The notes under the pieces were generated by a model. That model was not told the origin of the DNA, did no database searches, and saw only the letters and a program-made list of their open reading frames with translations. This document shows, in pieces, positions 42,901-52,215 of a DNA stretch of 64,000 nt; within the stretch, counting starts at the first letter, position 1; each line of letters begins with the position of its first letter. The translations under genes and the position numbers were made by a program. This DNA comes from Acidobacteriota bacterium (lineage in GTDB: Bacteria > Acidobacteriota > Thermoanaerobaculia > Multivoradales > Multivoraceae), in NCBI GenBank assembly GCA_003388555.1, contig QQVD01000006.1, positions 62,001 to 126,000 of the forward strand, in the 5' to 3' direction.

Positions 42901-43455
42901 CAACAGGAGCTGCTCGACCGGATCGAAGAGGCGATCGTCGGGGCGGCGCGACTGATCGAAGCCAGCGAGCGGCTACGACAGCAGCTCGACGAGCACCGCC
43001 GTTGGCTGTCGACCGCCGCCCCTTCCTCTCCGTCGACGGGTGCCGGCGCGGCGGCCCCAGACGACAGCGACCTCGCCGCCGAGCTCGAGGAGGCCGACTC
43101 GGCGCTGGCGGCGATCGAGGACGAGCTCTTCGACCTGCGGCTGACCCCGGCCTCGCAGGACACGCTCCGCTGGCAGCGGCGGCTCTACGCCCAGCTGGTC
43201 TACCTGGCGCGCCGGGTCGACCAGTCCGACCACCGACCCACCGCCGCCCAGGAGGAGGTCTGGCTGCAGCTGCAGAGCCAGCTCGCCGAGGTGCAGCACC
43301 GCTACCACGAGTGGGCCGAGGGGGCGCTGCCTGCCCTCCGGAAGCGGATCGCCGACGCGGTACGTAGCGGACGACTGCTCGATGCCGCGCTGGAGGCGGA
43401 GTCGCCGGAGGCTTCGCAAGAGGCGCGAGCAGAACCGGAGGAGAGAGACCGATGA
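39967..43455 (+). CDS. Exported Asp-box (BNR/sortilin VPS10-like) beta-propeller protein
   Basis: A 1162-residue secreted protein. A signal peptide (about residues 1-31) is followed by two propellers made of Asp-box repeats: SDDGGTSW, STDAGRTW, TRDGGASW, SRDGGDTW, SDDGGDRW, SRDGGSSW and SDDGGASW. Each repeat caps a beta-hairpin. This is the WD40/YVTN/BNR-like family that is much expanded in Acidobacteriota and often called glycosyl hydrolase without proof. The last 300 residues are an alpha-helical, Ala/Glu-rich extension that may pair with another protein. ATG at 39967 gives the signal peptide. The gene overlaps the downstream AMP-ligase homologue by four bases (ATGA), an unusual pairing. 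Confidence 0.85.
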   Translation: MRRSALGLPELVLLLAGFGASALPENWTWAQAARAPTRANVLSGSDGGEIDLSALQLRHVGPIGNRVPAVAGVPGDPLVYYAGSASGGLFKSDDGGTSWRPVFDDQPVAAIGSIAVAPSDPNVVWVGTGETFIRSNVMIGDGVYRSTDAGRTWSHVGLEHSGRIGRIAVHPEDPDVAFVAALGHAWGPQAERGLYRTRDGGASWQQVLFVDENSGAIDVLLGAGNPRVVYAATWQLEMSTSGRTSGGPGSGIFRSRDGGDTWERLGTRREQGLPKPPWGKIGLAQSAADPDRVWALIETSSNRDFAPVEGWDGEGFQGVLWRSDDGGDRWRLINRDNTLTQRPLYYTRAVAAPDDADEITFMAVQQSISHDGGATIEEQNSGWDHHDLWIDPLDGDRRIAGHDGGVSITLNRGRTWAKPQLPIAQLYHVAVDDEVPYDLYGNRQDGPSVRGPSRSLSADVIPISAWRSVGGCEVGFAVPTPGAPHRVWAGCYDGILELYDERTGQARDVSVWPLAIESWAAADLRYRFQWNFPLTLSPHDPGVAYAGSQYVHRSSDLGQTWERISPDLTSADPELMRRSGGLTLDDAGPTIAPVVFAIEESPHLAGEIWAGTNDGRLHRSRDGGSSWDDLTATLPDLPPLGTVSSVWVSRHDAARVYVTVDRHQEGDNTAYLFRSDDGGASWRSLRSDLPEGPLATARCLIEDPAQPGLLFLGTNSGLFVSLDDGDSWRSLRGRMPAAPVSWLVVQERFGDLAISTYGRGFWILDDLSPLRELARRRQETAAIGTPTLVPPRDVFRLRSRPEVMFQPDSPAAGTNPAAAAFFHLLLPAAGAADTEPRTDDAGAASLDGLELVIERRAGDGDELVRRLELPEIDAEATQAALLRVDWDLRSERTPKIALLRPPAENPELPLEGERTLSDGGRFARLVPPGRYEIVLRRAATTRDRNASGNGDEGVVLARHAFEVLQDPAAAFSPEDLAAQQELLDRIEEAIVGAARLIEASERLRQQLDEHRRWLSTAAPSSPSTGAGAAAPDDSDLAAELEEADSALAAIEDELFDLRLTPASQDTLRWQRRLYAQLVYLARRVDQSDHRPTAAQEEVWLQLQSQLAEVQHRYHEWAEGALPALRKRIADAVRSGRLLDAALEAESPEASQEARAEPEERDR

Positions 43456-45083
43456 GTGGCCGAGACCCTTCCACGGCAGCGCCAGCACACGCCGACGAGC
43501 CCGGCGACGGCGACCCCCCGGCGCTGCGCTCCTTCACCCTCTACGACGTGCTGCGGCGCTGCGCCCGGGTCGCTCCCGAGGCGCCCGCGCTGATCTGCGA
43601 GGACGGCGACGAGCTCTCGTTCGGGGAGTGGCTGGCGCGGGTCGACCGGCTGGCGGGAGGCCTCGAGCAGCGGGGCATCGGACGCGGCGACCGCGTCGCC
43701 GTGCTGGCGCTCAACTCGATCGGCTTCGCCAGCCTCTACTTCGCCGCTGCGCGCCAGGGCGCGGTGCTGGTGCCGATCAACTGGCGGCTGCAGCCTCAGG
43801 AGATCGACCTGCTCTGGCGGCGCACGGGGCCGCGAGCCATCTTCGTCGATGCGGCGAACCGCGCCACGCTCGCCGCCACCGAAGCCGCGAGGCAGTGCGC
43901 GCTGAGCATCCTGCTGGAGGGCGACAGCGAGGGCCCCACCGATGCCGGCTCCGAGGAGGCCTCCCTCGAGCTCGAGCCCTTCGCCGCCGTCGACGCGGCT
44001 CCCGGCGAGCGGCCGGAGGTGAGCGCCGACGATCCGGTCGCGATCATCGCCACCGCAGCGGTCGACGTCATCCCGCGCGGCGCCCTGCTCAGCCACCGCA
44101 ATCTGATCTCCTCCAACCTGCAGGAGATCGCCGCCCTCGGCCTCGGCCCCGACGACCGCAGCCTGCTCGCCCTGCCGCTCTTCCACATCGCGGCGCTCGG
44201 CCACTTCCTCGCCTTCCTGCACGCCGGAGGCGCCAGCGTGGTCATGGCGCGTTTCGACGCCGGGCGAGCGGTGGAGCTGATCGCCCGCCACCGGGTGACC
44301 CACGTCAGCGACTTCCCTCCGGTGCTCAGCCAGCTGCTCGACGCCGCGGCCGCCGACGGCGCGCCGGAGAGTGCTCTCGCCTCCCTGCGCCACGTCACCG
44401 GGCTCGACTCTCCGGAGACCATGCAGCGGCTGCACGAGGAGACCGACGCCAGCTTCTGGACCGGATTCGGCCAGACCGAGACCAGCGGCTTCGTGACGTT
44501 GCAGAACGCGCGCGAGAAGCTCGGCAGCGCCGGTCGCCCCTGCGAGCTGTGCACCGTCGCGCTGCACGACGAGTTCGATCGTCCCGTACCCTCCGGCGAG
44601 ACCGGTGAGATCGTGGTACGCGGTCCGCTGGTCTTCCTCGGCTACGACGGCCAGCCAGACGTCACCGCGCACACCTTCCGCGGCGGCTGGCACCACACCG
44701 GCGACCTCGGACGTCTCGACGAGCAGGGCCGCCTGATCTACGTCGGCCGCACCGCCGCCAAGGAGCTGATCAAGCCCGGCGGCGAGAACGTCTACCCGGC
44801 CGAGGTCGAGAAGGTGCTGGTCGAGATGCCCGGGGTGCGGGCCGCCTGCGTGCTCGGCATCCCCGATCCGAAGTGGGGTGAGGGCATCCTGGCGGTACTC
44901 GAGACCGGCGAGGAGTACAGCCTCGATCTCGACGGCGTGCGCGCCTTCGTCGGCGAGCGCATCGCGCGCTTCAAGCGGCCGCAGAAGGTCGAGACCACCG
45001 ACTCCCTGCCGAGGCGCGACGACGGCACGATCGATCGTGATGCGGTGCGCGAGCGGTGGGCGAAAGGTCTCTCGCGCGGCTGA
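43452..45083 (+). CDS. AMP-forming acyl-CoA synthetase homologue with degenerate active-site motifs
   Basis: A 543-residue ANL-superfamily protein, by fold an acyl-CoA ligase. Its overall motifs fit: NWRLQPQEI, FWTGFGQTETSGF, GWHHTGDLGRLDEQGRL and GENVYPAEVEKVL. Two catalytic elements are altered. The Ser/Thr/Gly-rich P-loop, normally YTSGTTGxPKG, reads ATAAVDVIPRG at 200-210. The C-terminal A10 lysine position reads GTIDR with Thr526 instead of Lys. That suggests loss or change of adenylation ability, or a mis-assembled region. The ATG is the second half of an ATGA overlap with the Asp-box gene. Annotation as a working fatty-acid-CoA ligase would be unsafe. Confidence 0.82.
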   Translation: MSGRDPSTAAPAHADEPGDGDPPALRSFTLYDVLRRCARVAPEAPALICEDGDELSFGEWLARVDRLAGGLEQRGIGRGDRVAVLALNSIGFASLYFAAARQGAVLVPINWRLQPQEIDLLWRRTGPRAIFVDAANRATLAATEAARQCALSILLEGDSEGPTDAGSEEASLELEPFAAVDAAPGERPEVSADDPVAIIATAAVDVIPRGALLSHRNLISSNLQEIAALGLGPDDRSLLALPLFHIAALGHFLAFLHAGGASVVMARFDAGRAVELIARHRVTHVSDFPPVLSQLLDAAAADGAPESALASLRHVTGLDSPETMQRLHEETDASFWTGFGQTETSGFVTLQNAREKLGSAGRPCELCTVALHDEFDRPVPSGETGEIVVRGPLVFLGYDGQPDVTAHTFRGGWHHTGDLGRLDEQGRLIYVGRTAAKELIKPGGENVYPAEVEKVLVEMPGVRAACVLGIPDPKWGEGILAVLETGEEYSLDLDGVRAFVGERIARFKRPQKVETTDSLPRRDDGTIDRDAVRERWAKGLSRG

Positions 45084-45156
45084 GACGACGCCGGCGGCCG
45101 GGGCGCACCCGAGCTGCGCGCCGGCTGCCGCCCGGGCGCATCGCCGGGACGTCGGA

Positions 45157-48100
45157 TCAGCTCGACCGGGTCTCGAGCGGCGGACGGTCGATGGCGGAGC
45201 CCCTGCCGCCGCTCGCCGCTTCGCCCGTCGCCTCACCGCGGCACGCCGCGTGCACCGCGCGCACCAGCTCGCCGGCCTTGAACGGCTTGGCGAGGAAGGG
45301 CAGCTTGCGCATCGCGCGGCCGAGACGCTCCTGGCTGTAGCCGCTCATCAGCACCACCGGGACGTCGGGCATCTTGCGCTTCACCAGGCTCAGCAGGTCG
45401 GACCCCGAGAGCCTCGGCAGGGTGAGATCGAGCAGGATGCAGTCGACCGGGCGTGGCGGCCGCACCGCTCCTCCGGCGGCCGCAGGCTCGGCGACCTCTC
45501 CCGCCGGCGGGGACTCTCCCCGCCGCGGCCCGGACGACCCGGCGGCGAGTCGCTCGAGCAGGGCGGCGGCCTCGAAACCGTCGCTGGCCTGCAGCACCTC
45601 GAAGCCAACCTTGCCGAGCGCCACCTTCGCCAGATCGCGCACCAGCACCTCGCCGTCGACCACGAGAACGCGGCCGCGCCGCGGGACGATCTCGCGGGTC
45701 CCCGCCGCCAGCGCCAAGTCGAGGTCGCGACGCGCCGGGAAGAGCAGCTCGAAGCGGGTGCCCGCCCCCGGTCGGCTCTCGACCTGGATCGCACCGCCCT
45801 GAGAGTGCACCAGGCCGTGAGCCGCCGCGAGGCCCAGGCCCGTGCCCTGATCCTTGGTCGAGTAGAAGGGCTCGAAGATGCGGGGTAGCAGCTCGCTCGC
45901 GATGCCCTCGCCGTCGTCGCTGACCGTGACGACGACGTACTCGCCCTCGGGCAGCGGCCGACTGAGCCGTGAGAGGTCGAGCTCTCCCGCCTCGAACCAC
46001 CGGAGCGCCGTGCACACCCGCACAGTGCCGCGGCCTTCCTGCAGCGCATCGGAGGCGTTCGCCATCAGGTTCATGACCACCTGCTGGATCCTGATGGCAT
46101 CGCCCTCCACCGCGGGGAGGCCGTCCGCCAGCTCGATCTCGACTCGCGCTCCTGCGGCCAGTCGAGGTTGCATCGGACCGACGATCTCACGCACCACCTG
46201 CGACAGGTCGAGCGGACCCACCTCGAGCTCGCCGCGTCCCGCGTAGGCGAGCAGCTGGCGGCACAGCTCGGCAGCGCGTTGCGCCCCGGTCTGCACGTCC
46301 TCGAGGTGGCGCAGCACCGACGGATCGTTCGACTCCATCGCCGCCAGCTCGGTGTTGCCGGCGATGCCGGTGAGCAGATTGTTGAAGTCGTGTGCGACGC
46401 TGCCGGCGAGGAAACCGAGGCTCTCGAGACGAGCCATCCGCTGCATCTCGTGCTCGAGGTCGCGCCGCACCCGCTCGGCTTCCCGCAGCGACTCGACGTT
46501 GGTGACCACCACGGTGTAGCCGCCGCTGCCGCCGTCGACGCGATTCCTGGTCACCCGTAGCTCCACCCGCTCGTGCGGCGGCTCGGCTCGGCGCACTTCG
46601 ACTAGGCTGGTCCGGTTCCCCGAGCCGGCGCTCTCTATGGCGGCGAGCACGCGGCCGGAGTCCTCCTCCACCACCCAGTCGCGCAGAGGGCTGCCGATGC
46701 GGGGATCGTCGTCGGCGCTGCTCGACAGCAGCACCCTGTGGTCGTCGGAGACCTTGAGCACCGTGCCGGGAATCGAGCGCAGCAGCACGGCGAGCTCGGC
46801 CTGAGTCGCCTGGGCGGCGCGTTCCGCCCGCCGCCTCTCGGTCGCATCGAGAGCGATCGTGAGATAGCGGGTGCCCTCCTCGTCGAGCACCGGGAGCCGG
46901 GTCTGCAGCACCGGCAAGGTGACTCCGTCGCCGACTTCGATCTCGCCGTCCTTCCAAGTCACCCGGGCTGCCGCCCGGCCGGCGGCGGGCACCTCGACCA
47001 AGGGTCGGCTGGCGAATCCAGCAGCCGCGAGCCGGTGTGCATCGATCTCTCCGTCGCCGCCCGCGTCGAGCAGACGATGCAGGAAGCGGTTGGCGAACAG
47101 CACTCTGCCGCTGCCGTCCTGGAGGATCACCGCGCCGGGGATGCTGTCGACGACGGTCGCGAGCAGACGGCCCTGCGCCCTCAGACTCTCCTGCCGCTGG
47201 AGGAGCTCGGAACGGACCACCAGCACCACCAGAGCGACGAAGCAGACCAGCGCCAGGTCGGAGGTGAGCGCCACGAAGGTGCGCTCCTCGAGGATCGGCC
47301 GCGCCAGCTCCGGGAGCACCCCGTAGCCGATGGCAACGAGACTGGCGAACAGTGTCGACAGGGTTGCACACAGAGGCGCCGAGCCCCAGACCGCTGCTCC
47401 CAGCAGGAGGACGGCGGCGAAGCCGTAGCCGAGCGGCCACGTGACCAACAGCTCGTGCCCGCGCATGACCAGGAAGGCCAGCACCACGGCGCAGGTACCG
47501 AGCAGCGGGACCAGCCCGTCGCGTTCGGACCGATGCAGCGACTCGGCGCCGACCTCCCAGAGAACCACCGCGGGCGCGAACAGAAGCGCGCTGATCGCCA
47601 GGCCCGACCAACTCTCCAGCAGGGCGAGCGCCGGCGGCGAGCCGGCGGCCACCGAGCTCACCGCGAAGAGGCCGGCCGCGGCGACGGCCGGCCCGGCCAC
47701 GAGGGTGACCACCAGCGGCCTCCACAGTCGGTGTACGCGCAGCGCGATCGCAGAGGCCGAGCCGTCCCGCTCGACAGCAGGCAGGCCGTGGAGGCGGTGC
47801 GACAGCAGGACGCCGGACGCCAGGGCCACACCTCGGGCGAGGCCGATCCAGAGCGACCCCGGCCAGCTGGCGAGCGTCGTGATCAGAACGAAGGGCACCA
47901 GCCAGCGGCGGCCCCGGGTCAGGGTCAGGCCGAGGACGACGCCGTAGGCCGGGAAGAAGAAGCCCGGATCCCGCACGACTCCGTCAGCCGCCGCGAGAGC
48001 GACCTGGCGACCGAGCACGACCGCCGCGACGAGGGCGACGAGCTCCAGCAGCAGGCGCAACGGCGCCGGGCGCCTGGACCCACCCCAGCCGGCGTCTGCT

Positions 48101-48159
48101 CGCGTCTGCGTCTCGTCTCGCATTCGTCCCTGGACCAACCTTGCAATCTTACCGGCCAT
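45157..48159 (-). CDS. MASE1-like membrane hybrid histidine kinase with PAS and receiver domains
   Basis: A 1000-residue hybrid kinase. Residues 35-320 hold eight or so membrane helices of a MASE1-type sensor (for example DPGFFFPAYGVVLGL). Two PAS units follow (around 335-540), then HisKA with His590 in GSVAHDFNNLLTGIAG. The HATPase has MNLMANASDAL, VSDDGEGIA and GTGLGLAAAHG. A C-terminal receiver has Asp911 in ILLDLTLPRLSG. The receiver's first acidic pair reads VVDGE, lacking one acid, and a 25-residue Pro/Gly-rich insertion precedes the phospho-Asp strand. The first ATG at 48159 is used; ATG 48123 is an alternative. Confidence 0.87.
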   Translation of the reverse strand: MAGKIARLVQGRMRDETQTRADAGWGGSRRPAPLRLLLELVALVAAVVLGRQVALAAADGVVRDPGFFFPAYGVVLGLTLTRGRRWLVPFVLITTLASWPGSLWIGLARGVALASGVLLSHRLHGLPAVERDGSASAIALRVHRLWRPLVVTLVAGPAVAAAGLFAVSSVAAGSPPALALLESWSGLAISALLFAPAVVLWEVGAESLHRSERDGLVPLLGTCAVVLAFLVMRGHELLVTWPLGYGFAAVLLLGAAVWGSAPLCATLSTLFASLVAIGYGVLPELARPILEERTFVALTSDLALVCFVALVVLVVRSELLQRQESLRAQGRLLATVVDSIPGAVILQDGSGRVLFANRFLHRLLDAGGDGEIDAHRLAAAGFASRPLVEVPAAGRAAARVTWKDGEIEVGDGVTLPVLQTRLPVLDEEGTRYLTIALDATERRRAERAAQATQAELAVLLRSIPGTVLKVSDDHRVLLSSSADDDPRIGSPLRDWVVEEDSGRVLAAIESAGSGNRTSLVEVRRAEPPHERVELRVTRNRVDGGSGGYTVVVTNVESLREAERVRRDLEHEMQRMARLESLGFLAGSVAHDFNNLLTGIAGNTELAAMESNDPSVLRHLEDVQTGAQRAAELCRQLLAYAGRGELEVGPLDLSQVVREIVGPMQPRLAAGARVEIELADGLPAVEGDAIRIQQVVMNLMANASDALQEGRGTVRVCTALRWFEAGELDLSRLSRPLPEGEYVVVTVSDDGEGIASELLPRIFEPFYSTKDQGTGLGLAAAHGLVHSQGGAIQVESRPGAGTRFELLFPARRDLDLALAAGTREIVPRRGRVLVVDGEVLVRDLAKVALGKVGFEVLQASDGFEAAALLERLAAGSSGPRRGESPPAGEVAEPAAAGGAVRPPRPVDCILLDLTLPRLSGSDLLSLVKRKMPDVPVVLMSGYSQERLGRAMRKLPFLAKPFKAGELVRAVHAACRGEATGEAASGGRGSAIDRPPLETRSS

Positions 48160-48605
48160 CTGAAACCGTTCTGCGGCACCCGCGCGCCGTCAGTCCCCAT
48201 GCGACAAGGCTTTGGACGACGATGGCCCAGACCCGGACGCTGCTCCGGTCTCCACCGTCGACTGCCGGCCCGAGTGCCCCGCCCCGGGACGCAATCGGCC
48301 GCACACCGCGTCCGAGCTCCCGCAGTGCATCGCCACTGCAAGCGCCGTGCACATCCCTCGTCGCCGCCACCACGCCGTCGTGGATCGACGACCAGCGTCG
48401 CGAAGCCCACATCCCCGACCGACTCACGAACGCCCGGAGACCACGCGACACAGCGTTCGAATGCGTTCGGAGCGCTCCGGCGAGACACCGCCTTCACTGG
48501 GAAGGACCGGGGACGAAGGCGGGAGAAGCCGAGGGGCCGTATCGATCCGGTCCAGCGAAGCCCAGACTCCACCAGCGCCAAACCACAAGCAGCGAGACCC
48601 ACGCC
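48160..48605. other. Divergent intergenic region, no gene recognised
   Basis: A 446-base gap between the divergent MASE1-like kinase and the PfkB gene. Frames are open here but their protein sequences look like noncoding GC-rich read-through, with no RBS or family motif. Promoters for both flanking genes should lie here but no consensus elements are visible. Confidence 0.5.
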
Positions 48606-49679
48606 GTGAAGAACCTCTCCTCCACCGAGATGAAGGGCCGAGCGCTCGACGTCACCGGCATCGAGAACGCCCTCCTCGACCTCCTGGTTCGCCTCCCCGA
48701 CGACAGCGCGCTGGAACGGATGGGACTGGTGAAGGGCACCATGAAGCTCGTCGAGACCGACGAGCAGCGCTCGATCCTCGAACACGTCGGCAGCCTGCGG
48801 CCCGAGGTCCAGGCGGGAGGCAGCTGCGCCAACGTCCTGCGCACGCTCTCCCGACTCGGCCATCGCACCTGCTACTCCTCCGCGGTGGGTGAGGACGTCG
48901 AGGGCGATCAGTTCCTGGCCGGCTTGACCGACAACGGAGTCGTCGACCGCTGCGTCCGCCTCGGCCACGGGGCGACGGGCTCCTCGGTGATCCTGGTCTC
49001 GCCGGACGGCGAGCGCACGATGAACACCCACCTCGGAGTGTGCCGCGACTACGGACCGGACCACGTCCCGCATCACGAGATCGCGGAGAGTCGGTTCTTC
49101 TTCACCACCGCGTACATCTGGGACACGCCGAACCAGATCGAGGCGATCGAGTCGGCGATCGCGACCGCCCGATCGTCGGGCTGCCTGCTCGCCATCGACC
49201 TCGCCGACCCCTTCGCGGTCGGGCGCTCGCGCGAAACGATCCTGCACCACTTCGACCGCGGCTTCGACGTCGTGTTCGCCAACGCCGAGGAGGGCCGCAT
49301 CATGACCGGCCTCGGCTGCGAGGACGCGGCGCGCAAGCTCGCCGAGACGATCAGGGTGGCGGTGGTGACCAACGGAGCCGACGGCGCCTACATCGTCTCC
49401 GGCCGCGAGGAGGTGCACGTGCCGGCGCAGCGCGTCGAGGTCGTCGACACCACCGGGGCCGGCGACTGCTTCGCCGCCGGCTTCCTGCACGGGATGCTGG
49501 AGCAGCTGCCGCTCGAGCGCTGCGGCCAGATCGCCACCACGCTGGCGGCCGACGCCATCACCCACATGGGCGTCCGGCTCTCGGCCGACATCGAGCGGCG
49601 GGTGCGCGAGGCCTCGGCCGTCGACGACGCCCTGGCGCCGTCGGCAGGGAGCGCCGGGCCCCACCCCGAGCCCGCCTGA
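48606..49679 (+). CDS. PfkB-family sugar/nucleoside kinase (adenosine kinase-like)
   Basis: A 357-residue ribokinase-fold kinase. The substrate-side motif is GGSCANVLRTLSRLG and the C-terminal PfkB signature DTTGAGDCFAAGFLHG includes the catalytic Asp. The opening TGIENALLDLLVRLPDD and the GSSVILVSPDGERTMNTHLG block favour the adenosine kinase subgroup, but sugar kinases share these. GTG at 48606 is used; the ATG at 48630 is almost as good. The C-terminal 40 residues are extra, Ala/Pro-rich. An S9 peptidase gene follows 88 bases later, transcribed the same way, with no obvious metabolic link. Confidence 0.85.
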   Translation: MKNLSSTEMKGRALDVTGIENALLDLLVRLPDDSALERMGLVKGTMKLVETDEQRSILEHVGSLRPEVQAGGSCANVLRTLSRLGHRTCYSSAVGEDVEGDQFLAGLTDNGVVDRCVRLGHGATGSSVILVSPDGERTMNTHLGVCRDYGPDHVPHHEIAESRFFFTTAYIWDTPNQIEAIESAIATARSSGCLLAIDLADPFAVGRSRETILHHFDRGFDVVFANAEEGRIMTGLGCEDAARKLAETIRVAVVTNGADGAYIVSGREEVHVPAQRVEVVDTTGAGDCFAAGFLHGMLEQLPLERCGQIATTLAADAITHMGVRLSADIERRVREASAVDDALAPSAGSAGPHPEPA

Positions 49680-49767
49680 TCGCGCGACGCCCACGGATCG
49701 AGATGACCCTGCGCGCGCCGCGGCCATAGGTGCCGCCCGCGCAAAGTCCAAGAACGGAGATCGATCG

Positions 49768-51939
49768 ATGAAGAGAAGAGACCGCATGGCCGACACCCGT
49801 CTCGCCCGCACACGGGCACTCGCGCACCCACTGCCCGTGCTGCTGGTGCTCCTGGCCCTGCTCGCCACCGCGCCCCTGGCCGCACAGTCCGAAGTCGCCG
49901 AGCCGGACCACATCACTCCCTGGCAGGTCGCCACGGCCAAGCGGGTCTCCAGCGTCAGCCTCGGGCCCGACGGTCTCACCGCCTACATCCTCTCGGTGCC
50001 GCGCAAGCCGCTCGTCGACGAGAGCGGCTCGTCGTGGTCCGAGCTCTGGCTGGTCGACGCCGAGGGCCGCTCGCGCCCCTTCGTCAGCGGTGAGGTCGAC
50101 GTCTCGGCGGCGCGCTTCACGCCGGGCGGCGAGATCGGCTTCCTCAGCAAGCGCGAGGGCGACGAGAAGACGACGCTGTACTCGATCCCGGTCGACGGCG
50201 GCGAGGCGCGCCCGGTGGTGCGGCACGAGGAGTCGATCTCGGCCTGGGCGATGGCTCCGGACGGCACCGTGGCCTTCCTCGCCAGGGAGCCGCTGGCCAA
50301 GGACCTCGAGAAGCTGCGCGACAAGGGATTCGACCAGGAGATCTACGAGGAGGACGACCGTTTCGTCCGCCTCTACCTGCGAGCCCCGCACGAAGACCCC
50401 GAGCATCCGGCGCAGCAGGTGGAGATCGCCGGCTCCCTGCGCTCGCTGGCCTTCTCCGCCGACGGTACTCGTCTCGTCGTCGCGGCCACGCCGACTCCGC
50501 TGATCGACGACACCTACGTCGCCCAGAGCGTGCACGTGCTCGAGCGCAGCGGCGTCGAGACCACCGTAGCGCGATCGATCTCGCCGCAGCGCAAGCTGGG
50601 GCCGATCGTGCCGAACTCCGACGGCAGCGAGGTCGTGATGGTCGCCGCCGCCGACCCCAACGATCCGGCGGCCGGGCGGCTGGTGCACTGGAACCGCGAC
50701 GGTGAGCTGGTCGACCTGCTGCCCGGGCTCGAGGGCCACGTCGTCGACCTGGTGTGGAACGGCGATCGGCTGGTCTACCTGGCCGACGTCGGCACTGAGA
50801 CCCGGATCGGCAGCGTCGCCCTCGACGGCACCGACGCCGAGACCATCCGCGAGCCCGGTGGCACGGTGATCGAGTCGCTCTCCGGCGTCGTCGAGGCAGG
50901 CAAGGTGGCCGCCGTGGGCAGCGCGCCGCAGCACCCGAGCGAGCTGTTCACCCTCGATCTGGCGACCGGCGAGCTCACCCGCCGCACCGACAGCAACCCC
51001 TGGCTCGACAACGTCCGCCTGGCGCGCCAGGAGACGGTGCGGCACACGGCGCGCGACGGCCTCGAGCTCGAGGGCGTCCTGGTCTATCCCCTGGACTATG
51101 AAGAGGGTCGTCGCTACCCGATGTTCCTGGTCGTGCACGGCGGCCCCGAAGCGCACCAGAGCAACGGCTGGCTGACCGGCTACTCACAGCTCGGCCAGCT
51201 CGCCGCGGCACGTGGCTTCGCGGTCTTCTACCCCAACTACCGCGGCTCCACCGGTCGCGGCGTCGAGTTCTCGAAGATCAGCCAGGCCGACGCAGCGGGA
51301 CTCGAGTTCGACGACCTGGTCGACGCGGTCGACCACTTCGTCGAGATCGGCCTCGCCGACCGCGACAAGATCGGCATCACCGGCGGCTCGTACGGCGGTT
51401 ACGCCTCGGCCTGGGCCACCACCTACTACTCCGACCGCTTCGCTGCAGCGATCCCCTTCGTCGGCATCAGCGACAACATCTCGAAGGTCGGCACCACCGA
51501 CATCCCGGTCGAGATGTACGCGGTGCATCATCGCAAGTGGCTGTGGGAAGACTGGGACTACTTCGCCGAGCGCAGCCCGATCCGCTACGTACAGCGCAAC
51601 CGGACTCCGACCCTGATCCTGCACGGCAAGGACGACCCCCGGGTGCACCCCAGCCAGTCGCTCGAGCTGCACCGCCACCTCAAGGTGCTCGACCAGGCAC
51701 CTGTGCGGCTGGTGCTCTACCCTGGTGAGGGCCACGGCAACCGCAAGTCGGCGAGCCGTTTCGACTACATGCTGCGCACCCTGCGCTGGATGGAGCACTA
51801 CCTCAAGGGCCCGGGCGGCGAGCCACCTCCGTACGCCATCGACTACGAGCGCTTCGTGCCGAAGTCGGAGCTCGGCGACGAGGCCGACGCGGAGGAGGAA
51901 GGCGAAGCAGCCCCGGACGCCCAGCAGTCCGGCGGATGA
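49768..51939 (+). CDS. Exported S9-family serine peptidase
   Basis: A 723-residue peptidase of the acylaminoacyl peptidase/DPP type. A signal peptide covers about residues 1-40 and a beta-propeller runs to about 430. A catalytic domain follows with Ser541 in GGSYGGYASAW, Asp622/623 in HGKDDPRVHPSQS, and His656 in GEGHGNRKS. All three triad residues are intact, and the elbow is canonical GxSYGG, unlike the peptidase at 2.5 kb. The C-terminal tail after residue 695 is acidic. The start ATG at 49768 is four bases after GATC repeats, with a weak RBS (GGAGA at 49757-49761). Confidence 0.9.
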   Translation: MKRRDRMADTRLARTRALAHPLPVLLVLLALLATAPLAAQSEVAEPDHITPWQVATAKRVSSVSLGPDGLTAYILSVPRKPLVDESGSSWSELWLVDAEGRSRPFVSGEVDVSAARFTPGGEIGFLSKREGDEKTTLYSIPVDGGEARPVVRHEESISAWAMAPDGTVAFLAREPLAKDLEKLRDKGFDQEIYEEDDRFVRLYLRAPHEDPEHPAQQVEIAGSLRSLAFSADGTRLVVAATPTPLIDDTYVAQSVHVLERSGVETTVARSISPQRKLGPIVPNSDGSEVVMVAAADPNDPAAGRLVHWNRDGELVDLLPGLEGHVVDLVWNGDRLVYLADVGTETRIGSVALDGTDAETIREPGGTVIESLSGVVEAGKVAAVGSAPQHPSELFTLDLATGELTRRTDSNPWLDNVRLARQETVRHTARDGLELEGVLVYPLDYEEGRRYPMFLVVHGGPEAHQSNGWLTGYSQLGQLAAARGFAVFYPNYRGSTGRGVEFSKISQADAAGLEFDDLVDAVDHFVEIGLADRDKIGITGGSYGGYASAWATTYYSDRFAAAIPFVGISDNISKVGTTDIPVEMYAVHHRKWLWEDWDYFAERSPIRYVQRNRTPTLILHGKDDPRVHPSQSLELHRHLKVLDQAPVRLVLYPGEGHGNRKSASRFDYMLRTLRWMEHYLKGPGGEPPPYAIDYERFVPKSELGDEADAEEEGEAAPDAQQSGG

Positions 51940-52215
51940 GCCGCGCGGGCGCCTGCGAGGGCGGCGCGGCCGGCGACCGGTGGGATCGGACCGAGCCCCG
52001 GAATCGGGCCACGACCGGACCCACGCCGGAGAACGTGGGGGCCCGAACCGTGCCATGATCGGCTCGGCTCTCGAGGACCCTCTCCACGCTCTTCCGCTCA
52101 CCGCCGTCCTCCGGGCGGTGCCGCAGAGGCATTGCGGCCGCGCCGACGGCTGCTCCCCGGATCCGTGACACGAACCCCGACAACCGAGGAACCCGTTCAC
52201 TCCGCCGACGATCGC

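Noticed and set aside
48141-48605. N-terminal extension of the PfkB kinase
   Set aside because: Open frame but composition (Pro/Ser/Arg/Thr) does not resemble protein sequence, and the ribokinase fold starts after 48606.
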